Positions 15,916 through 24,345 of a stretch of 64,000 bases of DNA are shown piece by piece. The position numbers and the translations under genes were made by a program. Every line of letters begins with the position of its first letter. Within the stretch, counting starts at the first letter, position 1. The notes beneath the pieces are model-generated. The model was not told where the DNA came from. It did not search any database and worked only from the letters and a program-made list of their open reading frames with translations. The stretch is from Synergistaceae bacterium (GTDB lineage: Bacteria > Synergistota > Synergistia > Synergistales > Aminobacteriaceae): contig WRHH01000001.1 in NCBI GenBank assembly GCA_009783355.1, positions 62,001 through 126,000 on the forward strand. Reading direction: 5' to 3'.

Positions 15916-15961
15916 ATAATAAAGAAATTCGGTTATAATATAAATAGAATTTCTTTATTAT
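15916..15961. promoter_or_regulatory. Operator/promoter of the toxin-antitoxin pair
   Basis: A perfect 15-bp inverted repeat, ATAATAAAGAAATTC (15916-15930) and its complement (15947-15961), flanks a TATAAT at 15934-15939. This is where a Phd-type antitoxin would bind to autorepress the operon that begins at 15979. Confidence 0.7.
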
Positions 15962-15978
15962 GAATGGAGGATATGAAT

Positions 15979-16251
15979 ATGCCTATCATTAAGTCCAGCA
16001 CCGACCTTAGGAATAACTACAACGAAATCTCAACATTCTGTCATGAAAACGCGGAGCCTGTTTTTATCACAAAAAACGGACAAGGAGATTTAGCAGTAAT
16101 GAGCATTGCAACGTATGAGCGGCTGAACGGGAAAAACGAGCTTTACAGTCTTCTTGCAAAGGGGCGGGCTGAAATAATATCCGGCTTAGGTATCCCTTTT
16201 GATGAGGCGATGCGAACGATTAGAAAAGAGTTGGGCAAAGGTGAATTATAA
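15979..16251 (+). CDS. Phd/YefM-type antitoxin
   Basis: A 90-residue antitoxin. The start ATG 15979 (MPIIKSSTDLRNNYNEIS) is preferred because GGAGG at 15966-15970 is 8 bases away; in-frame ATGs at 15964 and 15973 are too close or within that site. The N-terminal half is the Phd/YefM fold that binds DNA (PVFITKNGQGDLAVMSIATYE), the C-terminal half the toxin-binding helix. Overlaps the toxin gene by 11 bases. Expected to repress its own promoter at the inverted repeat upstream and to neutralise the ParE/RelE-like partner. Confidence 0.88.
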   Translation: MPIIKSSTDLRNNYNEISTFCHENAEPVFITKNGQGDLAVMSIATYERLNGKNELYSLLAKGRAEIISGLGIPFDEAMRTIRKELGKGEL

Positions 16252-16540
16252 GGTCATAATTGCTCCCTCAGCTTTAGAAGATTTGCGCGATATATTGCGT
16301 TATGTCGCACAAGAGCTTGCATCTCCTGAAACGGCTGTCAAAACATTGGATGCTATTGAGTGTGCTATTTTTTCTTTATCAGATATGCCTAAAATTCACG
16401 CTTTAGTATCCGACGACCGGCTTTTCGCTTTAGGTTATCGAAAACTGAACATCAAAAATTACATTGTATTTTTTATCGTGAACGATGCTTATAAAACAGT
16501 TGAGGTTGACAGAGTATTATATGCGCGTCGCGACTGGTAG
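16241..16540 (+). CDS. ParE/RelE-superfamily toxin
   Basis: A 99-residue toxin starting at GTG 16241 (MNYKVIIAPSALEDLRDI), inside the antitoxin's last codons. The pattern is that of the ParE/RelE fold: N-terminal strand, two helices (ALEDLRDILRYVAQEL), then strands FALGYRKLNIKNYIVFF and VEVDRVLYARRDW. The C-terminal RVLYARRDW is typical of the ParE and YoeB-like group. Target (gyrase or ribosome-bound mRNA) cannot be told from sequence. A frame extending upstream to 16199 overlaps the antitoxin and is not used. Confidence 0.87.
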   Translation: MNYKVIIAPSALEDLRDILRYVAQELASPETAVKTLDAIECAIFSLSDMPKIHALVSDDRLFALGYRKLNIKNYIVFFIVNDAYKTVEVDRVLYARRDW

Positions 16541-16899
16541 CACATTCTGTAACTTATCTTTGTCATAAAGCAGTACCCCTTCGTTTGCGATATCATAATA
16601 AATAAGAGAGCTTCTCCTGTTTTTCAGGTACGTTCCCTCAGAACGAATGAGCGGAGAGATATACCCTGTGGTCGTTCAGTTCCTCGACTTCGGACGCTAT
16701 GCCAAGAATTCTCTCTTTGATCGTAACTTTTTCTATTCCTGTATCATCCATAGTTCTTAAGAAGAATAAAAATATCAATGTCGGAATCATCGCAGTCATC
16801 CCCTCGTGCCACGGAACCGAACAAAACCACTTGCAACAGATTATCGCCTTCCGCCAAGTGAAGGCGATGAATGAATTCCTCAATAGTCTTATGGAACAT
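16517..16899 (-). pseudogene. Broken nucleotidyltransferase (MNT-type antitoxin-like)
   Basis: Three minus-strand frames together encode one small nucleotidyltransferase: MFHKTIEEFIHRL and the catalytic GSVARGDDCDDSDIDIFIL (two Asp in D-x-D) up to a stop near 16750; then DDTGIEKVTIKERILG and NDHRVYLSAHS; then EGTYLKNRRSSLIYYDIANE to LLYDKDKL and a stop at 16517. At least two frameshifts disrupt it. In intact form this is the MNT half of HEPN-MNT toxin-antitoxin pairs; no HEPN partner remains. It overlaps the end of the ParE-like toxin gene on the other strand. Confidence 0.75.
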
Positions 16900-16913
16900 T
16901 GAACACTGCTTTT

Positions 16914-18197
16914 CTATTTTCCCATCAACAGATTCGGTAAAAACATGCTAATCGCGGGTATATATGTTATCGCGAGCAGAGCTATCACCATAGCTATTAT
17001 AAATGGCACGAGCGCTTTTGAAAGCTTTTCCAGCGAAGTGTCGCATATGCTGCAGGTCACGAACAGGTTTACCCCCACGGGTGGTGTGAACATGCCTATT
17101 GCCAGATTAACCACCATGATTACGCCAAACAGTATAGGATCCACGCCGAGTTTGGTTAGCAGCGGCAGGAAAATCGGCGCCATTATCAGTATGGCTGAAA
17201 TGGTCTCCATTAAACATCCCACGACTAAGAGCAAGGCGTTTATCATCAGCAGCACCATATACTTGTTCTGAGACGCGCTTAATATGGCGTTTGCAATGGC
17301 GTCGGGAATACGCTCTCTGGTCAGCAGCCACCCGAATAGCGTTGCTGTTGATACAATAAACATTACAACGGCTGTGCTTACTGCAGTGTTTATGAAAACC
17401 CGGGGCAGATCCCTCAGTTTCAAGTCTTTATATACGAAAACGCCTATTATAAAGCCATATGCTACCGCTACCGCCGCGGCTTCCGTGGGGGTAAATACTC
17501 CTCCATATATGCCGCCCAGAATGATTATCGGCATCAAGAGCGCCCAAAATGCATCAGCGCCGGCTTTCAACACAGCTTTTGCGGAAAACTTCTCCTCTGA
17601 TCCCCCGTATCCCCGCTTCTTTGAAATGACATAAACTACAGCCATCAGCGATAGCCCGACAACTATCCCCGCGCCGAAACCTCCCAAAAATATGCTTCCT
17701 ATGGAGACCCCGCCAACAACGCCGTAGGTGACCATCGGTATGCTGGGAGGGATTATAACGCCAATGGAACCGGCGGACGCCGCTATGGCGGCTGAGAAAT
17801 CTTTGTCATAACCAGCTTTGATCATGGCAGGTATCATTATGGAGCCTATGGCCGCCACCGTGGCGGCGCCGGAACCGGAAATAGCCGCAAAAAACATACA
17901 TGTCAATACACATGCAAGGCCTAGCCCGCCTGATATGGATCCCACCAGCTTGTTGACGAAATTGATGAGTCGGCTCGAAATGCCGCCTCCTTCCATCAAT
18001 GCCCCCGCTAACGTAAAAAACGGTATTGCCATCAATGGAAATGAATCCGTGGCGGTAAACATTCGTTGCGCTACTACCATCAGCGTTATGTCGCTGGTCA
18101 GAAATAAGGCTAAGGCCGATGAAAGCCCAAGTACAATAGCGATGGGTATATTTAGTATCAGCAGTATGGCAAAGCTTACAAAGAGTACCGCAGCCAC
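16914..18197 (-). CDS. dctM: TRAP transporter large permease DctM
   Basis: A 427-residue inner-membrane protein with about twelve hydrophobic segments, the sodium-driven transport subunit of a tripartite ATP-independent periplasmic transporter. Family features include PFFTLAGALMEGGGISSRL, the small-residue run AAISGSGAATVAAIGSIMIPAM, GGIYGGVFTPTEAAAVAVAYG and FTPPVGVNLFV near the end. It follows dctQ after two bases and is the last gene of the dctP-dctQ-dctM transcript. The stop TAG is followed by AAAAGCAGTGTTCAATGTTC, one of the gene-end heptamer motifs. Confidence 0.95.
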   Translation of the reverse strand: MAAVLFVSFAILLILNIPIAIVLGLSSALALFLTSDITLMVVAQRMFTATDSFPLMAIPFFTLAGALMEGGGISSRLINFVNKLVGSISGGLGLACVLTCMFFAAISGSGAATVAAIGSIMIPAMIKAGYDKDFSAAIAASAGSIGVIIPPSIPMVTYGVVGGVSIGSIFLGGFGAGIVVGLSLMAVVYVISKKRGYGGSEEKFSAKAVLKAGADAFWALLMPIIILGGIYGGVFTPTEAAAVAVAYGFIIGVFVYKDLKLRDLPRVFINTAVSTAVVMFIVSTATLFGWLLTRERIPDAIANAILSASQNKYMVLLMINALLLVVGCLMETISAILIMAPIFLPLLTKLGVDPILFGVIMVVNLAIGMFTPPVGVNLFVTCSICDTSLEKLSKALVPFIIAMVIALLAITYIPAISMFLPNLLMGK

Positions 18198-18199
18198 AA

Positions 18200-18697
18200 T
18201 CAGTCCCTCTTTTCCGTATTTAAAGCTTTATTTAAAGCCTTAGTTTTTAATAGTATCTGGATGAATCTTACGGTCATTAAAAAAGCCCCCGCCGGAACAG
18301 CGGCATACGCCCACCACATGGGTATCCGCATGGCGGGGGATATTTGGTTGTTCATTATCAGTCTTTGTATTAAGCCTATACTTGCGACAAACACGACGAC
18401 GCAAAATATTATTGAAATAATGAGCCCAAGATACTTGACAATGACTTGAACGTTTTTTGGAAGGTTCGCCACCAGCATCTCGACCCCAACGTGAGCTCCC
18501 CTTTTTACTCCGATGCTGGCGCCCACAAATGTCACCCATACCATTAGATAACGGGCAAGTTCTTCAGACCACGAAAGGGATTCCTTCAGAACATACCTGC
18601 AAAACACTTGCACTATTATCACCGTGGCCATCACTGCCACAAGCGGCACGACAACAAACTCTTCGAAGTTGTTCAGGAGCTTCTTTACAGCATTCAT
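18200..18697 (-). CDS. dctQ: TRAP transporter small permease DctQ
   Basis: The small four-helix membrane subunit, with the family stretch YVLKESLSWSEELARYLMVWVTFVGAS compactly visible as SLSWSEELARYLMVW. The ATG at 18697 (MNAVKKLLNN) is preferred; an upstream in-frame ATG at 18727 would add ten basic residues and overlap dctP by 14 bases. It links the permease DctM to the binding protein. Sits between dctP and dctM with almost no spacing, so the three are one operon. Confidence 0.92.
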   Translation of the reverse strand: MNAVKKLLNNFEEFVVVPLVAVMATVIIVQVFCRYVLKESLSWSEELARYLMVWVTFVGASIGVKRGAHVGVEMLVANLPKNVQVIVKYLGLIISIIFCVVVFVASIGLIQRLIMNNQISPAMRIPMWWAYAAVPAGAFLMTVRFIQILLKTKALNKALNTEKRD

Positions 18698-18713
18698 TTT
18701 CTCTTTATTTCCT

Positions 18714-19688
18714 TTATTTTTGAGCATCCTGCACTTGTTTTATCAATTCTTTGCCTATTTCGCCCTCATATTCTGCGTAAACGGGTTGAACGGCATTAAT
18801 AAAAAGCTGTTTATCAACGGTATTTATCTCCATCCCGGCTTTCTGCAATTCTTCCCTGAGCTTTGTGTTCATATCGTCCAGAAGTCCTCTTTCATAAGCT
18901 CGTGCTTCGATGGCGGCGTCATTTAAGGCTTTCTGTACGTCAGCGTCAAGGCGGTCAAAAAATGACTTACCTATCAGAAGAGGCGCCGGCGCGTAGAAAT
19001 GTTCAGTTATTGAAAGGTATTTTTGGACCTCATAAAACTTTGAGGTATTGATTATTGCCAAAGGGTTTTCCTGTCCGTCCACGGTGCCTTGCTGCAAAGC
19101 TGTGAACAGTTCGCCCAACGCCATAGGGGTAGGGTTGGTTCCCATTGCTCTGAAACTTGCCATATGAATTGGGCTTTCCATAGTCCTGATTTTTAGTCCT
19201 TGTAAATCCTCCGGCTTTGTTATTGGTCTCACATTGTTGGTGATGTTTCTGAATCCGTTTTCAAAGTAGCATAATCCAACAATACCCTGAGCGCTAAGAG
19301 AGTCCAAAATTCCCTGACCTATGGGGCCGTCCAGAATTTCTCTGGTTTTATTAGTTTCACTGAAAATAAACGGTAGATCAAATACCCCAAATTGTGTGGT
19401 GAAACCGGACAGGGGCGCCGTGGAAACGATGCACATCTCTACGCTTCCGAGCTGCAGACCTTCAATAAGATCCCTTTCGTTCCCGAGCTGCGAGCTGTGG
19501 AAAACTTCGACTTTCACGTTGCCGTTGGTCTTTTCACTTGCGAGTTCGCTGAACTTTTCAAGTCCAAGCTGGTATGGATGCGTCGGCGCCAACACATGAC
19601 CGACGCGGATGGTTGTTGCCGCGCTGCTGCAACCCGCCACTAACATGAGGACTACCAATGCTAACGCCAAAACTTTTGTTTTTTTCAT
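18714..19688 (-). CDS. dctP: TRAP transporter substrate-binding protein DctP
   Basis: A 324-residue exported solute receptor. The N-terminus carries a lipoprotein signal with lipobox LMLVAGC, so it is tethered by Cys20. The DctP fold is indicated by GHVLAPTHPYQLGLEKFSEL, the FRNITNNVRPITKPEDLQGLKIR-type segment (NVRPITKPEDLQGLKIRTM, with the Arg that binds carboxylate) and the FTALQQGTVDGQENPLA motif. Substrates are usually organic acids such as dicarboxylates or sialic acid; which one cannot be told. First gene of the TRAP operon, with AGGAGG before its ATG. Confidence 0.94.
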   Translation of the reverse strand: MKKTKVLALALVVLMLVAGCSSAATTIRVGHVLAPTHPYQLGLEKFSELASEKTNGNVKVEVFHSSQLGNERDLIEGLQLGSVEMCIVSTAPLSGFTTQFGVFDLPFIFSETNKTREILDGPIGQGILDSLSAQGIVGLCYFENGFRNITNNVRPITKPEDLQGLKIRTMESPIHMASFRAMGTNPTPMALGELFTALQQGTVDGQENPLAIINTSKFYEVQKYLSITEHFYAPAPLLIGKSFFDRLDADVQKALNDAAIEARAYERGLLDDMNTKLREELQKAGMEINTVDKQLFINAVQPVYAEYEGEIGKELIKQVQDAQK

Positions 19689-19730
19689 TTTTTTATCCTC
19701 CTAAATTTACAAATATTTTTAAAATGCTTT

Positions 19731-20864
19731 TCACATTTTACTATATATCGACGTTAATTTTTCCAATTTTAAGAGCGCGTCAGTATTTCTTAGATTGCTA
19801 TTTTCCATTGCGTAATCTATCGCCATTTTGCCTGAGTAATCTTTCGCTTTCGCTTCCGCTCCATGATTCAGAAGTGTTGTTATAACTTCAGGATTGCGAT
19901 TAATCCAAGCTGCGCATATAAGCGGCGTCTGTCCCTCATTATTCTTTGCATTAATGTTCGCTCCTGCATTAATAAGAACTGCTATCACTTCAGCTTGTTC
20001 CTGATTAAGATTCCAACTCACTGCTGATATAAGCGGCGAGTTTCCTCTTATATCCATAGCGTTGACTTCGGCGCCTGCTTTTATCAGGGCTGAAATCACT
20101 TCCTTATTGGAGGCTCGCTCTGACGCATGTATAAGCGGTGTCTTGCCTCCTTCATCCTTCGCATTGACGTCTGTTCCAGCACTGATAAGGGTAGATATCA
20201 CTTCAGGATTGGAGTTCGCGCTTCTTGCTGCACACATGAGCGGCGTCAATCCATTCTTGGTCTTTGCGTTCACGTCAGCCCCCGCTTTTATAAGAGCTGT
20301 CACTACTTGCGGATTGGATTTCATGCTTCCCGCCACAAACATGAGTGGTGTATATCCTTCATTTGACATTACATTAACTTCGGAGCCTACGTTGATAAGA
20401 GCTGTTACTGCTTCCGGGCTGGAGTGAATCAACGCTGCAAACATAAGAGGAGTCCATCCATTTTCATTTCGCTCATTGATATCCGCGCCCGCTTTGGCGA
20501 GGGCGATTATCACTTTCTCCGGGTTAGGATTGCCTGCTGCCCGCATAAGCGGCGTCATTCCATCCTTATCCTTTGCATTGATATCCGCGCCTGCCTCAAT
20601 AAGGGCGGTTATCACTTCCGATATTATGTTGTCGCGCGCTGCAAACATAAGAGGAGTCCATCCGTCATTATTTTTCGCGTTTACGTTTGCCCCTCCTCTT
20701 ATAGCGTTGTTTATTTGCTTTAATGAGCCTTTTTTGCAAAGCTCAAAAAAATTCGAATCGCTCATTGAAGACAAATTGGAGTCTGTGAACAGGAAATAAT
20801 ATCCTGCGAGCAATACAATTACGCCTAAAAGCACCATTTTTAAAACGGAAATGTTTTTTTGCAT
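19731..20864 (-). CDS. Membrane-anchored ankyrin-repeat protein
   Basis: The ATG at 20864 (MQKNISVLKM) follows GGGGAGG by 6 bases and is preferred to the ATG at 20879. One hydrophobic segment (about residues 8-25) anchors the protein, with the rest probably outside the cytoplasm. After a cap, DSNFFELCKKGSLKQINNAI, come about eight ankyrin repeats of some 36 residues (consensus NPEVITALIKAGADVNAKxxxGxTPLMxAA, extended by the Asn-rich turn), then a C-terminal cap GKMAIDYAMEN. Its paralogue is at 53915-54931 and a relic of a third copy is at 8431-8526. Role unknown; such repeats bind proteins. The high similarity between repeats suggests recent expansion. Confidence 0.85.
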   Translation of the reverse strand: MQKNISVLKMVLLGVIVLLAGYYFLFTDSNLSSMSDSNFFELCKKGSLKQINNAIRGGANVNAKNNDGWTPLMFAARDNIISEVITALIEAGADINAKDKDGMTPLMRAAGNPNPEKVIIALAKAGADINERNENGWTPLMFAALIHSSPEAVTALINVGSEVNVMSNEGYTPLMFVAGSMKSNPQVVTALIKAGADVNAKTKNGLTPLMCAARSANSNPEVISTLISAGTDVNAKDEGGKTPLIHASERASNKEVISALIKAGAEVNAMDIRGNSPLISAVSWNLNQEQAEVIAVLINAGANINAKNNEGQTPLICAAWINRNPEVITTLLNHGAEAKAKDYSGKMAIDYAMENSNLRNTDALLKLEKLTSIYSKM

Positions 20865-21040
20865 GACATACCTCCCCATTTTTCAGAACGATTAGAGAAA
20901 AATCTTAGCACAAAAGCGCTCTCTTTTGTACTAATTTGCACATAATGGGTTATTAGCCTATAATGAAGCAGTAAATCGCGGGCGGTGTTTATTTGGCAGA
21001 ACTCTTGACTATCCGGTTTTTAAATGGGAGGGTATAGTTT

Positions 21041-21073
21041 ATGACAGTATACGAGACATTAATGATTACCTAA
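21041..21073 (+). pseudogene. Possible start of a holin-like toxin gene
   Basis: After GGGAGG (21026-21031) the frame MTVYETLMIT ends at TAA 21071. The first eight residues match the opening of the small holin-like toxin family (MTVYETLMIM followed by a hydrophobic helix), but the membrane helix is absent. It looks like a truncated relic. The rest of 20865-21124 shows nothing else recognisable. Confidence 0.35.
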
Positions 21074-21124
21074 ACTTTAATTAATAATTTGGAATAATCC
21101 ATATCAATTGATATAATTACTAAC

Positions 21125-21403
21125 ATGGCGAGAAAAAAGAGGGATAAAGCTGCTGCTCTTAAATATGATAAAGTTAAGTCCGCTGTGCCGGAGGTTACGG
21201 CAAAGGGGTATGACTCTCTTGCGCGAAGAATTGTTAAAAGGGCTAAGGAGGTTGATGTTCCTGTAGTTGAGGACGTTGCCCTTGTTTCGGCTCTGTTGTC
21301 CCTTGAGATAGGAGATTCCGTTCCGGAGAATTTGTATCGCGCCGTCGCGAAAGTTTTGAGTTTTTTGTATAATCTTGACAGAGATAAATTTGTTCGTGGG
21401 TGA
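21125..21403 (+). CDS. FlhB C-terminal-like protein (YlqH type)
   Basis: A 92-residue protein equal to the cytoplasmic C-terminal domain of FlhB/YscU export-switch proteins without the membrane part (AALKYDKVKSAVPEVTAKGYDSLARRI, shown here as KSAVPEVTAKGYDSLA). The NPTH autocleavage motif of full FlhB is not present; the corresponding AVPEVTAKG stretch replaces it. Stand-alone copies like this (B. subtilis YlqH) lie next to yraN, as here. Role is not established; may interact with flagellar export. It precedes the YraN-ComM fusion by 13 bases. Confidence 0.85.
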   Translation: MARKKRDKAAALKYDKVKSAVPEVTAKGYDSLARRIVKRAKEVDVPVVEDVALVSALLSLEIGDSVPENLYRAVAKVLSFLYNLDRDKFVRG

Positions 21404-21416
21404 GGATCGATTTTAA

Positions 21417-23369
21417 GTGGCCAAAAACTTGGAAGTAGGACAATTGGGGGAGAATTACGCCGCCCAATACATTGAAGGTCTCGGATGGGAAATTTTTGAA
21501 AGAAACGTTTCATTCTCCGTCGGCGAAATAGATATAGTAGCAATGAATGGTGAACAGCTTGTTTTTGTTGAAGTTAGAACGCGCTCTCATTTTTCAATGG
21601 GGGAGACAATGCAAAGCGCAGAGGATTCTATAGGGCCGAAAAAATTACACTCACTTGAACTTGCAGGCAGATGTTATGTGCAAAAACACTGTTACGAGGG
21701 AAATTGGAGAATAGATTTAGTTGCTCTTACAGCAAATGAAGGCAATACGGATTATAAGGTTGAGCATATACGTAATATTGTCGGCTTTGGAGGTAATGAG
21801 ACATTAGAATTTGAATCTGTTTTAAATAATGAATTAATGCCCGCGCATAATGACGTTAAGGCAACCGTCGGTATGAGCAGCATAGGAGGAATTACACTGC
21901 GCGGGATTGAAGCGCTTCGTGTTGAGATTGAAGTCGAGATAACGGGAGGGCTTTTTTCAATTTCAATTGTTGGGCTCCCTGATGTATCGGTCAAAGAATC
22001 CAGAGAAAGAGTGAGGGCAGCCTTAAGAGTAATGGGATACCCTCTTAAAGGAAGGATTGCCGTGAACCTTGCTCCGGCAGACCTTCCAAAAGAAGGAGCG
22101 CTTCTTGATCTGCCAATCGCGCTTGGAATGCTTTGTGCTCAAGGAGTATTGCCTTCTCTCGCACCAGCTTTATATATGGGCGAACTTGCGCTTGACGGGC
22201 GCTTGCGCTTCGTTAGAGGGGCTGTTCCCGCTGCTATTTTGGCGAGGAAATTGAATATCCCTCTTTTCGTACCTCATGAAAATTCGTATGAAGTCGGTCT
22301 TGTCCGGGGCGTGTGCGCTTATTCCGTCTCTTCTCTTCAGGAGCTTGTGCAAGTATTGCAGGGTGAGTCCGAACCAAGTCGTATTTCTTCGTCGTTTCCG
22401 GATGAAGATTCATTTGCTGAAGGCCCTGATTTTGCAGACATCAAAGGGCAGATGGCAGCAAGGCGCGCTCTTGAGATAGCTGCAGCCGGGCATCATAATG
22501 TTTTGCTTGTAGGTTCCCCGGGCAGCGGAAAAACTCTTCTTGCCAAAGCGTTGAATAGCATACTTCCTCCGCTTTGCGACGAAGAATTGACGGAAGTGTT
22601 GCTTATTCGCAGCACTTTGGGAATGAACTGGAATGACGGAAGAAGGCGCCCGTTCCGCACGGTTCATTTTACGGCAAGCTCCGTTTCTGTTTGCGGCGGG
22701 GGGACTAACCTTCGTCCCGGAGAGATTTCTCTTGCCTCAAGAGGAGTTCTGTTTTTGGACGAGTTTACGGAATTCAGGCGCGACCTTACCGAGAGTTTAC
22801 GCCAGCCCATTGAAGATGGTAAAATCTTCGTGAGCCGTGTTTCAGGGACAGTGGAGTATCCCTCGCGGGTATTGTTAGTTCTTGCTGCGAACCCATGCGC
22901 GTGCGGGCATTTAGGAGACCCGGCGCGCGAGTGTATATGCTCTGCGCGGGAAGTTGAACGGTATAAGCGCAAACTGTCAGGGCCTATGCTGGACAGAATT
23001 GACCTGCAAATATCAGTTCCAAGACTGCTTCCGGAAGAATTGCTGTCTTTTGGCGGAATTGCGGAGAGAAGCGCAGATATCAGAAAACGCGTCTGTAAAG
23101 CAAGGACAATTCAACAGAATCGATGGAGTGAGTTTGGATATAACTGCAATGCTGAATTACCTGAAAAAATCGTTCGCAGGAACTTTAATTTATCAGGAGA
23201 ATGCAGAGAATTTTTGACAAGAATGGCGGGGAAACTTCATATTTCAGGGCGCGGAATAAGCCGGGTTCTGAAAATAGCGAGAACCATAGCAGATCTTTCT
23301 GAAAACGAGAATATTTTACCTTCTCATATAGCAGAATCTCTTATGTACAGGCAGGCAATTAATAAATGA
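21417..23369 (+). CDS. comM: YraN-ComM fusion: nuclease-like domain plus Mg-chelatase-like AAA+ ATPase
   Basis: One uninterrupted 650-residue frame joins two usually separate proteins. Residues 1-125 are YraN (UPF0102), a PD-(D/E)XK-like fold with GEIDIVA and FVEVRTR (the usual EVKTR lysine is Arg). Residues about 150-645 are ComM/YifB: GIEALRVEIEVEITGGLFSI opening, Walker A GSPGSGKT near 366-373, Walker B FLDEFTEF, and the C-terminal domain ending in SRVLKIARTIADL. ComM is the hexameric helicase that drives branch migration during integration of transforming DNA. The start is GTG 21417 with GAGGATC upstream. No ribosome site precedes the internal Met near the ComM start, so translation as one chain is likely. 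Confidence 0.9.
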   Translation: MAKNLEVGQLGENYAAQYIEGLGWEIFERNVSFSVGEIDIVAMNGEQLVFVEVRTRSHFSMGETMQSAEDSIGPKKLHSLELAGRCYVQKHCYEGNWRIDLVALTANEGNTDYKVEHIRNIVGFGGNETLEFESVLNNELMPAHNDVKATVGMSSIGGITLRGIEALRVEIEVEITGGLFSISIVGLPDVSVKESRERVRAALRVMGYPLKGRIAVNLAPADLPKEGALLDLPIALGMLCAQGVLPSLAPALYMGELALDGRLRFVRGAVPAAILARKLNIPLFVPHENSYEVGLVRGVCAYSVSSLQELVQVLQGESEPSRISSSFPDEDSFAEGPDFADIKGQMAARRALEIAAAGHHNVLLVGSPGSGKTLLAKALNSILPPLCDEELTEVLLIRSTLGMNWNDGRRRPFRTVHFTASSVSVCGGGTNLRPGEISLASRGVLFLDEFTEFRRDLTESLRQPIEDGKIFVSRVSGTVEYPSRVLLVLAANPCACGHLGDPARECICSAREVERYKRKLSGPMLDRIDLQISVPRLLPEELLSFGGIAERSADIRKRVCKARTIQQNRWSEFGYNCNAELPEKIVRRNFNLSGECREFLTRMAGKLHISGRGISRVLKIARTIADLSENENILPSHIAESLMYRQAINK

Positions 23370-23385
23370 ATTAAGCAAACGGATT

Positions 23386-24192
23386 ATGATGAACACATCG
23401 GAAAAGAAAACTTACCTGATTGCTGTAATAATAGTTATTGTTGGAACCTTAGTAATTGCTGTCGGCTTTACCGTTGGATTATTATTCCTGACGGAGTCGG
23501 ACAATCGAGCGCTTACTGAGGACAGGATTGCTTTTGACATTGAAAACAAGAGCTCGGACATAAGCGGTGATATGACGATTGATAGCGATGATATGCCTAC
23601 AGATAGCAACGAATGGGAAATACCCGTCGAAATTTCGAGCATAGATGAAAGCATTTTTAAAACAGATTTAGAAATAGATTTAGAAGCTGAATTGGAAGAA
23701 GCCCCGGCATCTTTGGATGAATATAGGCAAGCAGTCAAAGCAATTGAGAATTTAAGAAAATCGCGCGCTGTTGACCGAAGAACCGGGAATAGATGGATAC
23801 TTATTGACAAAAGTAATTTCAGCCTTTGTCTTTATAACAGGAATGGAGTATTGCGCGAATGGGAAATTGCTGTTGGCTTGGGCAAGGGAAACAAGCGAAA
23901 CAAAGGCGATAATAGGACGCCCACAGGTACTTTTATGATAAGTCAAATTCAGGATTCAAGTAAATGGACGCATGACTTCGGGGATGGGAAAGGTGAAATT
24001 GAAGGAGCGTACGGTCCCTGGTTTATAAGACTTAAAACGCCGCCATGGACAGGAATAGGCATACATGGAACTCATGACCCTGATTCAATAGGCGAGCGCG
24101 TGTCTGAAGGCTGTATAAGAATGAATAACAAAGACGTATCGGAGCTTAAAAAACTGGTTAAAGTGGGCATGGCAGTTATTATTGTAGAATAG
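23386..24192 (+). CDS. L,D-transpeptidase (YkuD/ErfK family)
   Basis: A 268-residue membrane-anchored enzyme: hydrophobic segment at about 8-32, an acidic spacer to about residue 110, then the YkuD domain (about 130-268). The active-site motif is HGTHDP...SEGCIRM, with catalytic Cys in GCIRM and His in GIHGTHD. It forms 3-3 peptidoglycan cross-links or attaches proteins to the wall, outside the cytoplasmic membrane. Two adjacent ATGs (23386, 23389) are equally possible. The stop TAG (24190-24192) is the end of the first heptamer of a GGRWTAG array. Confidence 0.9.
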   Translation: MMNTSEKKTYLIAVIIVIVGTLVIAVGFTVGLLFLTESDNRALTEDRIAFDIENKSSDISGDMTIDSDDMPTDSNEWEIPVEISSIDESIFKTDLEIDLEAELEEAPASLDEYRQAVKAIENLRKSRAVDRRTGNRWILIDKSNFSLCLYNRNGVLREWEIAVGLGKGNKRNKGDNRTPTGTFMISQIQDSSKWTHDFGDGKGEIEGAYGPWFIRLKTPPWTGIGIHGTHDPDSIGERVSEGCIRMNNKDVSELKKLVKVGMAVIIVE

Positions 24193-24345
24193 GGAATAGG
24201 GATTAGGGATTAGAAAAGACAAAGGCAAAAACAACTACAAAGGCTTTAACCACGAACCAGACGAACAAAAGCATAGATTTGTTATATGCAAATCCCAAAT
24301 CCCAAATCCCTAATCCCTAATCCCTAATCCCTAATCCCTGTATCT
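24187..24345. repeat. Facing GGATTAG heptamer arrays between convergent genes
   Basis: GAATAG, GGAATAG, GGATTAG, GGATTAG (24187-24213) end the L,D-transpeptidase gene and run into AAAAGACAAAGGC. The mirror array, CTAATCC repeated (about 24297-24341), ends the acetyltransferase on the other strand. Between them is CCACGAACCAGACGAACAAAAGC (24250), a repeat also found at 34083. The arms are long enough to pair as a hairpin. Confidence 0.85.

Noticed and set aside
16199-16240. ATG-initiated N-terminal extension of the ParE-like toxin
   Set aside because: It would lie within the antitoxin gene and adds residues not typical of the fold; the GTG at 16241 fits better.
24297-24341. Telomere-like CCCTAA repeats
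   Set aside because: The units are seven bases long (CCCTAAT), internal to a chromosome and tied to gene ends; nothing suggests a linear end.
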